64,000 nt of DNA from Stenogyne calaminthoides (taxonomy: Eukaryota > Streptophyta > Magnoliopsida > Lamiales > Lamiaceae): the NCBI GenBank assembly GCA_037126765.1, contig JBBCBC010000002.1:46442889-46506888 (forward strand), given 5' to 3'. Numbering within the stretch: position 1 is the stretch's first letter; every line of letters starts with the position of its first letter. The position numbers and the translations under genes are program-made. This document shows, piece after piece, positions 22,994 through 35,744 of this stretch. The notes beneath the pieces are model-generated. The model did no database searches and was not told the DNA's origin. It saw only the letters and a program-made list of their open reading frames with translations.

Positions 22994-25900
22994 CTAAGCA
23001 CTGTCAGATTCATCAGCTGAGTCGACAATCATTGGCTGTGGATTCTTATAGCCACTGATCTCCTCACTATACCGTTTCTTGTCTGCACGGGCTCTTGCTT
23101 CATATGGAGCTTTCTCCTCAGCTGCAGAAACAAGACACACAACCATTATTATGTACAATGCATCGTTCAACAAGAAATGCGAAAGCACGATTGATTAATA
23201 CCTGTCATCTTATTCCATCTTTCACCTAGAACTTTGCCCATCTCTGTAAATGCAATTCCTGGTTGCGTCTTCTTCACATTCTGCATCCACAAAAACAAAC
23301 ACCATAAAACTTCCAATAAGTGATAGGTTTTTCTCAATCAGAGCAGGAAAAGGCACATTCCACTGGGTGTTGACACACAACCTCACACACCCATGTGGGT
23401 GTGTGCAAAATGGTGTCGACTGCATTGGGTGTAGGATGTATTCCACCTTCGGGAACATCCCACTAATGGTCAGAAATGAGAACTCCGAATGCTTGAGTAT
23501 GCTAAGGCAATACAAACCTCTCTTTCGGTGTTGGAGAAGAACATAAAGGCACTCATTGCCCTCTTTGGGGCGTTTGGATCCTTTTTCTTCTTCTGCTTCT
23601 TCTTCTTTGACCCATCGTCATCACCATCTTTGGACTTCTTTCTACTTGTTGATGCCTTTGGAGCAGATGGCTCCTTCTTTGTTTTCTTGACAGGTGTCTA
23701 GACAACAATCAATACATATGTTGAGGTTGGCTCCATGCATCACATTGAAATAGAAAATAATATATAGCGAGTAGAATAAGAAATATCGTCACCTCTTTCT
23801 CGTCTCCACTATCACTGGCATCAGATCCTCCTTCCCCAGAATCATCAGTAGGGGATCCCCCATCATCATTGGCAAGAACAAAATCTTCATCCTGAATACA
23901 TAGCACATCATACAAATTGAGTTTGTCTTTTAAATGATAAGAAGATGCATTCGTCACAATCTTTAGTTGCAGTTAGTAAAAGTTTTTTGAAGACATGGAA
24001 CAAAGAAAATAGAAACAGCACCTCCTCATCACTCTCATCTCCAGCAGCTTGATTAGACCAGATTCTCTCGAGATGTGGATCAACAGCATCATCAATATCA
24101 TCCAGCAGAACTGCTGCAACACCTCCTTCAGCACTCTGAGCATTATTCGGGGTAGAATTAATTATCTTTAGACCTTTCTCTCTGCAACAACATACCAACT
24201 CTCTCAGAATTTCATTCAGATGCTCACTCAGTTATTAATTAAAGAAGAAAAAATAAACACAACATGCAGGAGAGATGTACTGACTCAATAAAAGTATAAA
24301 GTTTTTGGGACTCATTTCTCTGAATATTCCGGAAAAGGTGCTCTTGCTCAGTCTTAAGTCTGATGAGAAGATCAAAGTAATGCATGTTTGAACCTCCAGC
24401 TGTATGCCTCTCAAACTCCACATAGTCAATCTATTTTATACAGCACAATTATAAAATTTCAAGTGTCATAATAGGCATTAGCAGATGACAAGTTGCAAAC
24501 AACTCAATGGTAATGGATAATATACCTCCTCGTGAAGAATAAGGGTTGGTGGCTTGGGTAGAAAGAAAAAGCTCTTCTCAAGTGGATAAAGAATTCCATC
24601 TTCAGCTTTAAGAGATGACTTCACACCATAACCGCTCTGATAACTACGGAACTTTCCTGGTTTAGTGACTTTGGCGCCAGATAAACCACGCAAAACAGTA
24701 ATAAAGATCTCATGGATGAGCCCCTGACATGCGCGAGAAAAAAAATTCATGATATCGTGTACTTTTTTCACAACTCTTTCAAGAAGGGAATTGGAGTCAT
24801 CCACATTGTCACGGAGGAACCACTATCAGAAAATTAAAATGAACACGAACACACAATGTGCAGCAACAGAGAAAAAAGTGATCCCGATTAAATGCTTTAT
24901 TAAGCCTTGGGCAATTGAATCAGGCAGATAAATAACCAGTTTCTTTAGAAAATCATGCTCAAGACTAAGCAAAGTGAATCAGCATTCTACTATGTTAACA
25001 ACACAGAAGATAACTACCTTATGCTCCGGCTGAAGCTTGTCTTTATACTTGCTATTGTAGAGGTCTTCATTCATTGATAAGGCGGTATCTATGACAGCAT
25101 CAGTATCAAACTGCAGCGGAACCATGAAGTATCACACTAGATATTACAATTAATCCTTAAATCTTCATTGTTAACGTTGAAAATTCAACCGTCAATCATT
25201 ACCTGCATCACAATATGCGGATATAAAGTTTGCCCCTTCCTAATGGGTGGATCCAGAGTTACAACAACTAAGGTATGGGGTTGATTAAACTGCAGAAGCA
25301 ATGATAAAGCAGCATTAAACAGATGCTCTCATATTATTTTAAAAACAAGCAAAGCAATAGATACAGTAGGTCTTCCAAAATATACATATATAAGTACAAT
25401 TGAACAGATTTCAGGAAAGAGGCAAAGAGCAGAATCACTGAACCTTAGGCAGCCAGAAAACACGAACAACACTGCTATACTGAATTTTAAAGTCATTGGC
25501 TTGTCCTTGGAGACGCATAAAGGAGAGATGAAGTTCAACATTGTATCGTCCTCTGAAAGAAATATCTATGTCAGACATCCCATGATGCCATAGAGAAGTA
25601 ACTGACACTGGATACTTGTAATAACTAGCTCTGTATAATCTTACCTGGGAGTGAGTATTGCAATTCCATCAAAAGTAACGACAGCATCTTCACCTCCTGC
25701 TCCAACATCTGCCATTGAAACAATTTTGTCTCGGGAAGACCTGCATATAAATTACAGTATCAACACTAAAAAACAATTGAATGACCACCTTATTGGAATC
25801 ACGAAAATGAAATACCTGAGCCGAAGGTTGATTCTCATCCCCTACAAACTGAGTGTTTGAATTGGGGATATGAAAGCTAATTTCCATTAATGCATCTTTC

Positions 25901-27716
25901 TGTAAAAAAAGTAAACCTTAGTAGATTTTCCAATGAAAAAAATATAAAAGAAAAACAAAATGTCAAACACCATAAAACCATAAATAACCCAAATGCATGT
26001 AAGAGAATACCTCATTAGCACCAGTTGTGTCATCTACATGGAATTCCAATGTGACATCATTTTTTCCTTGAAGTTGGGTCTGTGCTACATCCGCTAGAGA
26101 TATCTCAAACGCTTCCTTGGCTCCCACAAGAAAAGTAAGTGTATTACCTGAGAATCAACACAAAAACATCTTAACAAAACATATGGCAAACAAAGCAGTT
26201 GTTTTTTATCAAGTGCATGTGATATTTGTTATTCAGACATGTATTAGAAGAATAGCTGAAAATTTTTACATCAACACCCAGGTCAAAATGACAAAACATT
26301 GAAACAATGACCAAATTTATTAACCAGCAGATGTAAATGACAAACAACCTAAAATACAAAATTGGATATACCATTTAAATTAGAAGTAAAAGGTAAATCA
26401 GATTCGTAAGACATGTATATACCATTTAAATCAACTTCTCCCCAATTTTTTCCACTAACAGAGAGCTGCTTCTCCTCTGGTATTGTCCCAAAATTGGATT
26501 GGAAATATGTATTCAGACTGGCAACATCCTGCACAACAAGCAACCACAAATATCAGAATTAATAGTTCGTTCTTACAGATGAGAGTTCCATCTGTTGAAG
26601 GCACACAAAGATGTGAGAGAAAATAAACAAGAAGAATAGGTGGACTGATTTGTGATTGTATAAAGTGTCTTTACGACTTTACCACCTCTTCAATTACAAG
26701 AAATTCAATCCAATACTAACTTAAATATTCATAAACTAAAAACACATCGTCCAAAGAACTCGTTAAATGTTAACAAAGTCAAACAATAGATATATATTCA
26801 CCTGATCTCGAAAACCAGTGAATTTATAATAAAGGCCATCTTTAGTCCGAACTCCAAGTTGATTAGAACGAGGAACCTTCATCCATGTAAGGCCCAGCAA
26901 ATCAGACTTATCAACTTCAACAGACTTGCCACCACCTTGTTTCTTCCATACTACCCCACCTGAATAAACTTTGAGCTGCCCAGGATTCTGCCAAGCAAAT
27001 GATAGGAAAATTGAAATTGCTTTTCCTCAAATGAAATAAAAGAGTTTGTGTCTTTTACACCACCAACTCTACAAAATCTATTATTCCGGAATGAAAAAAT
27101 GCCTGGGAAATCCTAATTTAATTTGCATCTTCATTTCCTTTATCTACATTCTTCTTACTCCTCTAAACAAGCCACTTCAGTTATCCAGCAGAAAATATAA
27201 TCAAAACCTGGGCAATTATTGTAAGAAATATGTAATCCAACACCATTCATATTTCTTCATTCACTTTTCAAACCCTAATTTCACCTCTTTGTGGAGTCGA
27301 AATGGCGGATTTTCACCCCAAAAATACAAAAAGTAATAATGTTGAAAGCCTTAGAAAAAGAAGGGAGAATATAAAATCGATCGACCAACTTTCACAAAAC
27401 CAGAAATCTGTAATACACCACAAGAAGTTCCTACTCCTCAGATTAAGGATCCAGGAATATTCACACAAAACCCTAGAAAACCTTAACGATAAACATTCAC
27501 AATGTATACAGAGGCAATCAAGACGAACAGCTTTTCCGATGCAAAAACATCACCAAACCGACCATAAGAACTAAGGTAGGCTATAAAATCCCAAACGAAA
27601 AGGAACACCCAAGAAATGAAGCAACTTAATAGTCGAAAAAGAAAGAAAAATATTGAACTTACAGTTCCTCCACGGCCACCGAGAGAGATACTGTTAAACG
27701 AATGACCATCCGCCAT
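22994..27716 (-). CDS. SSRP1: FACT complex subunit SSRP1 (HMG-box histone chaperone)
   Basis: With SPT16 it forms FACT, which loosens and rebuilds nucleosomes during transcription and replication in the nucleus. Sixteen coding exons: 27716-27663, 26987-26802, 26528-26423, 26147-26011, 25899-25816, 25740-25645, 25552-25444, 25289-25203, 25110-25018, 24723-24526, 24430-24281, 24177-24022, 23891-23793, 23697-23518, 23280-23202 and 23121-22994. With one base corrected this gives 646 residues, the Arabidopsis length. Order: N-terminal PH-like domain (GQLKVYSGGVVWKKQGG), then the middle tandem PH region (GRYNVELHLSFMRLQGQAND, LYPLEKSFFFLPKPP). A long acidic segment follows (DESDEEDEDFVLANDDGG), then a basic stretch. 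The HMG box has KKKDPNAPKRAMSAFMFF and ISGYKNPQPM. Exon 6 has CCC where TTC CGA is expected (near 25733), which shifts the frame. The acceptor of exon 12 is one of three successive AGs; only 24178 keeps the frame. Confidence 0.95.
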
Positions 27717-30205
27717 TGCAGTTACGAATAGAGGAAACTGAAAGAGCGGAGTTCAGCTGCGGTATATATGATGAACGGAGTGCGCACTGCGCTAATGTCA
27801 CGCTGTGGCGCGAAAATGAATTTATCGTCTGCAAGTCGGTTCATATATGGGCCGATATTTTGATTATGGGCCGATAATAAACAAGAAAAGAGCCCAATAA
27901 AGTTTTGATAGGGTCACTCTTAGGTCCAAAGTCCACTTATAACTTATTCGTTGGTTCAACTCCTTTTTAAAATTATTCCTAAGTGCAAAAATAGGGCTAA
28001 AAAGACTACAATACCCTTAATTCTAATTTGAAGATTTCCACCTGACACACCTGACTCCTCTGTCATTTTTTCATCTTTCTCCATCTTTCTTCATTTTTTC
28101 CATCATTCTTCCTTTGTTTATTTTCACTTTTTCATAAAATTGTTCTCCATCTCTTTTCATTTTTTCCATCATCCTTTCTTCAATTTTTCCACTTTTCAAA
28201 AATTTTTGTCACATAAAAGCACAAAAAATTCAAGAAATTACAGATAGTAAACCAAAAAAATTACACATTCACAAGAAAACATTACAAAAATTTATCCTCT
28301 AAAAATTTTAAAATTGCACAGAAATATTATACAAAACATTACACAGAAATTCAATAAAAAATTCATCTTCATACAAAATTACACATTTTCGTACTCATGT
28401 TCATCTCCAAGTCATAGGCTGGTGAGTCCCAATTTCAAATCCAAATCCACCTTACCAGGTAAGTCTCTCCAACCGCCAAAACATCACCAGATCCGTCCCC
28501 CTCAAAACACCACAAAAACAACAAATCTATAAATAAATGCAAAAATAGAAGAGTCGAGATCCAAGCAAAGAAAACTTCATGATTGTTGGATTAATTTACC
28601 TTGGAATAGAAGAATCCAAAATAAACCAAAAATCCCAGAATCGAAGCAAAATAAAACAAAAAAATATTATGATAAAAAATAATATTAGTTGTTTAATGGG
28701 TTAGTATTGGTTAATGTATCTAATAAGTAATAGTAACATCGAATATTTAAAAAATATAGTTTGGTCAGCCTCGCCCAAGAGGCACCGATAAGTTGAGTTT
28801 TATGAGTCCACAAATTTCTTCGGGGGCCCAAGATGTATATCAATATATGTATATGCACCACACAGATTGGATGATATAATTAATATATTATTTTACAAAT
28901 AATTATGGTCGGAGTAAACAATGTTGGAACTATGCTCGGATCTTTATTTTTATATTTGGGTGTGTGTTATGACTTGTAAGGTGGAAATATAGAATTTAAG
29001 TGATTATTTTAGTTTGTATTTATATATAGTGCTTCATTTCTTTGTATTTTTATTATGCATACATTACGCAACTCAAAAGTTGAAAATTGTTAATAAAACA
29101 TCATTTTACGATCAAAAGAAGAGGTAAACATTAAAACACGAGAATTCATAGTATTCATGTATTTTTTATAGTAGTATTTTGTCCCTATACTCCTGCAAAA
29201 TTAGTTTGATTTCTCAACAACATTTTCAATTCTTAAAAAATAACTATAGGCCGCAGAATATTACATCAGCGGATTCCATAGTTAACATCGCCGTCGTATA
29301 AGTTAGTTCCCAGTGTGGAAGCAAAACCGAAATTAAAACCATAATTAGCTGTTGTTTAGTTATAAGCCAACAAAAATCAACATATTTTAACAGAATTAAT
29401 TCAGATGATGTATCCAAGAAAATGCTCAAGTGTAACCTTATGCTACACCACCTGTCAATTCCTTCTGACTTCTCCATTGATAGTGATTTGCAATAATTTT
29501 ACAACAATTTTATATATGTACTGCATTCTCCATTGATAGTGATTTGTAATAATTTTGCAGCAATTTTAACAATACTTGGTTTATTATAACTGCAATCAAT
29601 TCCTATAAGTTTAATTCTAACTGTTTTCTTTACAACCGAATTTGCGACACATCTGAAAATAAAAAAATCTATTCTCTACGTTTTCATTTCTTTAATTTTT
29701 TAAAATTTTGAAAAGAGAGGGTGACACAGGAAAAATGGGCTCGTTTAATTTTTTAAGTACTCGTGTGCACTAATTTTCCATCTTGTATTTTATACACAAT
29801 TATATACAAAAAAATGAAAAGAAAAAAGAGATGAAATATGATGACATATAGCATAGAGTTGTACATCGCTTGTACGATGCAACTAATACTTTCTAGAAAA
29901 ACAAATAATACCATTTCAAAGTACATTTCATTTGTACAATGTACATGGTGTATAGAAGTTTTTGTGTATAGCAAAATGTGTGGAAAAATCTGTTTTGTCG
30001 CAAGCTAATAGAATTCCTTGTTTACATCTTCATTCTTGTCATCACTGCAACAACTAAAGACAGAAGATAATAAGCCAAAAAAAGCAAAAAAAAAAAAAAA
30101 AAAAGGCATGAATCCTATGGAAATCCAGATCATATTTAAGTAGAAAGTGCAGAATTACAGAAGAAAATTGAAGAGGAAACACTTGAAGAAATAAAGTAAG
30201 TGAAT
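27717..30205. other. Intergenic between SSRP1 and the WRI array
   Basis: About 2.5 kb. The first 100 bases are the SSRP1 promoter side. 28020-28400 is T/C-rich then A-rich low-complexity DNA (repeated TTTTTCCATC words). A direct duplication of about 50 bases (TTCTCCATTGATAGTGATTT) lies at 29471-29570. No gene is supported. A poly-A run of about 21 bases at 30083-30104 lies 100 bases before WRI copy A. Confidence 0.4.
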
Positions 30206-31777
30206 ATGGAAATGACAATGATAAAGAGTGAAGAAAACCTCGGTAAATTTCACGTGAGCACGGCCGGGGAGGCTCCTCAGGCGCCACGTGTTAAACGTAG
30301 ACGAAGAGATTCAGGTGCCGTTTCTCAGCAGCAAGTGTTGAACCAAGAAGCAGGAGTAATAGCAACACCAACCACTGTGAAAAGAAGTTCAAAATATCGA
30401 GGCGTAAGTAGGCATAGATGGACAGGTAGATATGAAGCACACTTGTGGGACAAACTATCATGGAATATTACTCAGAAGAAGAAGGGAAAACAAGGTTTCT
30501 TACACTTTATGATCAATTGTTTCTTTATGTTAGATTTTATGTCATAATATTGATCAAAATCTGTGTTTTCTTTCATGGCCTCCTCCTTTTGGATTGAACC
30601 TGAAATTGTACAGTTTATCTTGGTGAGTAAAGTTTTTATTATGGATTGAATCTGAAAACAAAAACTAAACTGATCGCTCGTTTTTTCGTTTAATCTTTAG
30701 GAGCTTATGATGATGAGGAAGCAGCCGCAAGAGCATATGATTTAGCTGCACTAAAGTATTGGGGAACATCAACTTTCATTAATTTCCCTGTATGACTCTA
30801 AGCTGCAGTACTGTCCTTGTCCCATAACTCATAATTCCCAGTTTTTTTACCTTTTTTTTCTTTTTTCATTTTCTCTAGGTAACTGATTATGAAGCAGAAA
30901 TCGAAATCATGCAAACTATGACAAAAGAAGAGTACCTAGCTTCATTGAGAAGGTAATCAAGTGTTCTCATCTCATTTAGTCATTTTATGTTTTTTCATAT
31001 GTTGGATGAAAAAATGACACAATTTCATGGTTCTGTAGAAAAAGTAGCGGCTTTTCAAGAGGTGTCTCAAAGTACAGGGGAGTTGCAAGGTACGTATATG
31101 GAATCTCAAATCATATGAAGAAACCAGTTTTAAGATAAAATCTTTGGGAAAATAACCAAATGTGTCGAAAAAATATGCAGACACCATCATAATGGAAGAT
31201 GGGAAGCAAGAATAGGACGCGTTTTTGGGAATAAGTATCTATACCTTGGCACTTACAGTACACAAGAAGAGGCAGCGCGTGCTTATGATATTGCAGCAAT
31301 AGAATACAGAGGGATCAATGCGGTTACTAATTTCGACTTGAGCAACTACATCAGATGGTTGAAGCCAGGAATGAACACTCCAATTCCTGCACAAGAAACA
31401 AAAACGAGCTCAATTTTGCCGTCTCTCTCCCCCCTTCCTAGCAAGAGAGGAGTCTGTCTCTCCCAGTTTGAAAAAGAAAATCTTTTAGTGTAGATGATTT
31501 ACAGTCATTTTCTTGCAATTTACCTATTAGTCCTTGTAGCAAGCCTTCTCCAACGGCCTTAAGCCTACTGTTGAGGTCTTCTTTATTTAGAGAGCTTCTT
31601 GAGAAGAACTCGAACGAGCCAGAAAAAGAAATTCAAGACACGGAAAACCAGGCACAGGTGGTGGGGAGTGACGAATATGGAGGGGTATTTTGCGGTGGAA
31701 ATGAAGATATCTGTCTCGACTATGATTGTTCAGACGCGATCGGAGACAATAACTTGGGCTTGGCCACTATTTTCTGA
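30206..31777 (+). CDS. WRI-type double-AP2 transcription factor, copy A
   Basis: Nuclear DNA-binding regulator of the AP2 subfamily, WRINKLED/WRI3/WRI4 group, whose members control fatty acid and cutin or wax synthesis genes. Exons: 30206-30494, a 9-base micro-exon 30614-30622 coding VYL, 30701-30789, 30879-30952, 31039-31089 and 31181-31777. The first AP2 domain (about residues 55-130) has YRGVSRHRWTGRYEAHLWDK. The second (about 155-225) has YRGVARHHHNGRWEARIGR and KYLYLGTYSTQEEAARAYD, both fully canonical. The micro-exon is a known hallmark of WRI1-type genes. Unlike copies B and C there is no intron inside the second AP2. In the A run after CAGTTTG (31468-31472) one A seems missing, so the frame stops at 31491-31493. 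With it restored the tail runs on to SPTALSLLLRSSLFRELLEK, as in B and C, for 369 residues. Confidence 0.9.
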
Positions 31778-32229
31778 TCTTGACATGCTGTCAACTCGAG
31801 CTTTCTGTACATATTTAGGATTCCAGTTGGGGAAACTGAAAATCTGTATTACATCAACTTGTATGTAAGATAAACTGTAAACAATATCTTGAAGGCATAT
31901 AAAGAATTCTCGACAGCTCTATGTTTTAAAAATTTATATCTTTCCCATTGTGGACATTCTTATGAGTTGTGATGCCAGTGTTATTGTGACCATTTATTGC
32001 TGATGATCATCCATTAATATGCAATCTGTGCTTGAAACTTATTCTAGATTTCTCTTATTATTGAACCATAGCAGTTAAAAGGTAGATTAGGGAGATGAAG
32101 TAGTCTTGAATAAAAGTTGACAGCCATTAATAACCCCATAGGGACACACGTTTTGTCTTAACCTTAAATTAACTGCTAAAAGTATCTCTATGAATTTCCA
32201 ATATGTCACTTCAAGATGAAATCAAAAAG
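31778..32229. other. 3' flank of WRI copy A
   Basis: Probable 3' untranslated region followed by DNA that recurs in diverged form at about 33200-33440 (TGATGATCATC and GAATAAAAGTTGA words). No gene. Confidence 0.45.
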
Positions 32230-32351
32230 GTTACTGTTAGAAGTCTTCTTTATTAGAGAACTTCTTGAGTATAATTCAAAATTGTCGGTTGACGAATTTC
32301 ATAGTGGTGACTGGTGATGAATATGGAGGGATCTTTTGTGGTGGACTTAAG

Positions 32352-32475
32352 GGGTGTTTTGAAACATTACTTTTGCTTAAAAAACACTTTCTTTTTTTTT
32401 TTTGAAAAAAATTTGGGTCACACCAGCTTTAAAAAGAAGTGCTTCCAACTGTTTCACTATTGTTTCAAAACAGGC
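32352..32475. mobile_element. Small foldback element
   Basis: The left end GGGGTGTTTTGAAACA and the right end TGTTTCAAAACAGGCACT are inverted copies. A similar short element occurs at 57188-57272. Noncoding. Confidence 0.5.
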
Positions 32476-32481
32476 ACTTAG

Positions 32482-32697
32482 GGGCTTGTGGTTCAATTAT
32501 TTTAAAGGAAATAGTAATGAGAATCATGGATAATGATTTATGATGAGAATAATGATTACATTATTAGTGTAATAGTGGAATGAAACGAGGTATAGGAGAG
32601 AAGATAGTTAATCAAAATGGGGCTATGATTACCTTATTTTGAGTCTCATTAGTTGATCATTTCTTATTCACATCAACCACTACAATTACTCCCAATA
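32482..32697. mobile_element. Foldback MITE
   Basis: Starts GGGCTTGTGGTTCAATTATT and ends in the inverse of GGGCTATTGGGAGTAATTG. Noncoding, AT-rich. It directly abuts the next element, so the shared GGGC makes the border uncertain. Confidence 0.45.
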
Positions 32698-33026
32698 GCC
32701 CGTTTGATTAGTGGTATGAGATTTGGATGGATATGAAATCATGTGATATATTTTATTTACTCATTTAATATATTTGACAATTTCAAAGTGTTTGTTATGA
32801 TGTATTTAAACTCATGATTTATTTAAGTTAGTTGACATCATGTAATTATGTTTGGTATTATGAATACCACATAGGAGCTGGGATGTATAATCATATCAAA
32901 ATTGGAAAAGGAAGCACGGGCTTTCGGGCCAAAGGAAAAAGCCATCAATTATATCAAACACTTGAAAAGATGAGATATGATTTGTTTCTCTCTCTTTTCC
33001 TTTCTTTTCCCATATAACAAACGGGC
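32698..33026. mobile_element. Foldback MITE with GCCCGTTTG ends
   Basis: The left end GCCCGTTTGATTAGTGG and the right end CATATAACAAACGGGC are inverted. About 329 bp without coding capacity. It interrupts the WRI relic. Confidence 0.62.
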
Positions 33027-33449
33027 TCCAAAGTTCATTGTAATTATCATTCTCATTGAAGAATTTTGAACCAAGCGCCCCACTAATATATCCATCTCGA
33101 CTATGATAGTTCAAATGGAATTGGAAGTATCTGCCTAGGCATGGCCACTAATTTCTGGTTTAAACATGTCATTGAGTTTTCTGTGTGTGTACTCAAATTA
33201 TGTACTCTTCAAGCATGTTCATTTATGTTTGATGATCATCTGTTAATGCCCAAAACTGAGATGGAATCTTATCCTAGAACCTTATGGCTGAAATTAGTGT
33301 ACCCCCATTATGATCTCCAACAATTTGAACCATATGTGAAATTGCCTGCCATGCTATCGCAATCTTGAGATATCAAGATTTTGCTTCTATTGAATTTCAG
33401 CTTAAATTGAGTCCCAGTCTTTTCTATCTGATGAATAAAAGTTGAGGCA

Positions 33450-33575
33450 CACTTGCGTGAGATGGTCTCACAGTGAGACGAGGCATAATTTGGGCATTGA
33501 CGCTCTAACACTTTGGGAGGGGTAGGTGTTAATTTGAACTAATTTGTACCCTGTCTCATACGAGTTTTTTCATAA
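33450..33575. repeat. Dispersed repeat also present at 46846-46958
   Basis: Contains GAGACGAGGCATAATTTGGG, ACTTTGGGAGGGGTAGGTG and CTGTCTCATACGAGTTTTTT. The copy in VHA-d intron 1 has the same order of words with substitutions. Probably a short transposon-derived family. Confidence 0.6.
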
Positions 33576-34192
33576 AAGTTGAATCAGACAAGTCCTCAGA
33601 TTATGAACAGGATAAACCTTGTTCACTTTTCCAGAAAACTAATTGGCTGTAACCGAAAAAAGTTCCTGATTTTTGTTGTTTGTGTTAATTTATTTTCATA
33701 TTAGGTTTCGGCATTAAATTCCTTTAATCTGGGAAAAGTATGAGATAGCAAAATATCTTTAAGGGAACAAACAAGAGCTGCTCCAAGAAATTCTATTTTT
33801 TGCATAATACCAGGTAAAGATCCTTACATAAAGTGCTTACAAAACAGTAGTTGTTAGTTTCGTTATGATTTATGCTTGAAACAGAGAATGCCATATAAAC
33901 CGAAGATACCCCAAGAAAATGATCAACAATTAACATAAATGTTACTCCCTACACATTATTCCTATGCCTAGATACTCTACACGGGTTATCAATTTTGTCT
34001 CAAGCTTACATTAGTTCATTGGAATCATCTCCATTTCCATCCTTTACGATAGAACTTATAGCAACATATGATAAAAAACATAATAAAACCAAACCAAGAA
34101 TAAACCTTATATAAGCAGACGGGATTTCATTCTAGCTATATCAGGAGAAAAACGAGCAAGGAAAGTACCTTATAGAAATTAAACGCAGAAAA
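33576..34192. other. Promoter side of WRI copy B
   Basis: Diverged but alignable with the DNA upstream of copy C (shared words include CCAGGTA and ATACC, the CAAGAAAATGA-like phrase, and CCTATGTCTAGATAC-like text). A TATA box, TATATAAG, lies near 34109, about 85 bases before the start codon. This shows that the tandem unit included the promoter. Confidence 0.55.
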
Positions 34193-35744
34193 ATGGCAAT
34201 GGTGGTGACGGAAAGTGAAGGGTGCCAAAAGAGGCAATACACGTGCATGAAAGATGGTGAAATTCCTCAAGCTAAGCCTGTTAAGCGTCGAAGAAGAGAT
34301 TCAAATGCTTCAGTGGTCGTTAACACCGAACAAGGATGTTACTCAACTTCTGTGCCAAAAACTGTAAAGAGAAGTTCAAGATTTCGAGGCGTTAGTAGGC
34401 ATAAATGGACAGGAAGGTACGAGGCACATTTATGGGACAAGCTCACATGGAATGTTACTCAAAAGAAAAAAGGGAAACAAGTCTACCTTGGTGAGTATTC
34501 TTTCCTTTTCAGCACTAACTATTGACAATTTTCTATTAAACTTTTTCCAGTTTTGAAATATAAAAACTTAGGCCTGAAGATCAATTTATATCTCCTCAGG
34601 TGCCTATGATGAAGAGGAAGCTGCAGCAAGAGCGTACGATTTAGCTGCGTTGAAGTATTGGGGAACATCAACTTTCACCAATTTTCCAGTAAGTATTCTA
34701 AAAATACCATAAGTGCCACATGGTATGCATTCTCAAATACTTACCAATCCCTCTTTACAATTGCTGCAGATATCCGAGCACGAAAAAGAAATTGAAATTA
34801 TGCAGACTGCCACAAGACAGGAGTACCTAGCTTCATTGAGAAGGTAGATTTTAGCAACTTAACCATTTAATGTGATGAAAAATAGATTATCAGTGTTGAA
34901 ATGGATGTTTAACAAATCAAAACCTTCCATACTGCAGAAAGAGCAGTGGGTTCTCAAGAGGAACGTCAACGTACAGAGGAGTCGCAAGGTACGTAATCCA
35001 GAGTTATGATCAATTGATCACTTTCCAGTTCACGTAAATTTAGCCGATGATTCTAAATTTATCAATGCAATCAATTGCAGACACCATCAGAACAGAAAAT
35101 GGGAAGACAGGATAGGAAGAGTCTTCAGCAATAAGTACCTTAACCTCGGCACCTGCAGTAAGTAAACTAACCCAACTAAAGCACAAGAAAGAAATCAAGT
35201 GTAAAATGGTATCAATATCAGACCAAGAATAACATTTTACAATTTAATATCATTAAATAATAATAAAATTTCTGCAGGTACCCAAGAAGAGGCAGCTCGA
35301 GCATACGACATGGTATCAAGGGAGTACAAAGGGATGAATGCCACCACAAACTTTGACTTGACTACCAATATAACATGGTTAAATTCAGGGAAAAACAATT
35401 CAGTTCCAGTACAGGAAAGAAGATTTAGTACAGAATCTGAGGAAGAATTATCATCTCTTTGCTCGGGTATAAAAATGCACTACTCCTTCTTACCAGCAAA
35501 ATCTTGTAGGATAAATGCCATGAACACACGAGAGAATTATGGAAGAAGTATCTCATTCAATTCATGCAGAAGATCTTCATCACCGACTGCTTTGGATCTG
35601 CTACTAAGATCTTCGGTATTCAAAGAATTGGTTGAGAAGAACTCGAATCTGTCTGAAAAAGAGAGTATTGAGGAAAATGCCAAGTCCCTGCAACAAGGAA
35701 TGTATTCCCAGTTCCCACATTCCATTTTCGCACAACTTCAATAA
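34193..35744 (+). CDS. WRI-type AP2 transcription factor, copy B, second AP2 diverged
   Basis: Reads cleanly through six exons: 34193-34490, 34600-34688, 34770-34843, 34938-34988, 35081-35157 and 35278-35744, for 351 residues. The first AP2 domain is canonical (FRGVSRHKWTGRYEAHLWDK). The second is unusual: YRGVARHHQNRKWEDRIGRV and KYLNLGTCSTQ, where copies A and C and the family have HHHNGRWEARIG (C: HQNERWEARIG) and LYLGTY. The helix part AIEYRG is SREYKG here. The VYL codons are fused to exon 1, so the micro-exon intron is missing, whereas an intron splits the second AP2 after LGTC. The C-terminal tail keeps SPTALDLLLRSSVFKELVEK. It may have altered DNA binding, or it may be under relaxed constraint. 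Confidence 0.9.

Larger units (their letters stand above)
32230..33440 (+). pseudogene. Relic of a fourth WRI copy (last exon and 3' flank), split by insertions
   Basis: 32230-32345 matches the last exon of copy A (TTACTGTTAGAAGTCTTC, GAACTTCTTGAG, GATGAATATGGAGGGAT). The match resumes at about 33085 (CATCTCGACTATGATAGTTC, GGCATGGCCACTAATTTC) and continues into the copy A 3' flank. The 740 bases between are foldback elements. Upstream exons are absent, so this is a partial tandem duplication, not a gene. Confidence 0.72.

Noticed and set aside
23250..23701. Plus-strand frames over the SSRP1 acidic and HMG-box exons
   Set aside because: Antisense shadows of low-complexity coding sequence.
25645..25740. 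Alternative splicing to avoid the SSRP1 frameshift
   Set aside because: No other AG acceptor near 25741 or donor near 25816 restores the frame while keeping the conserved residues.
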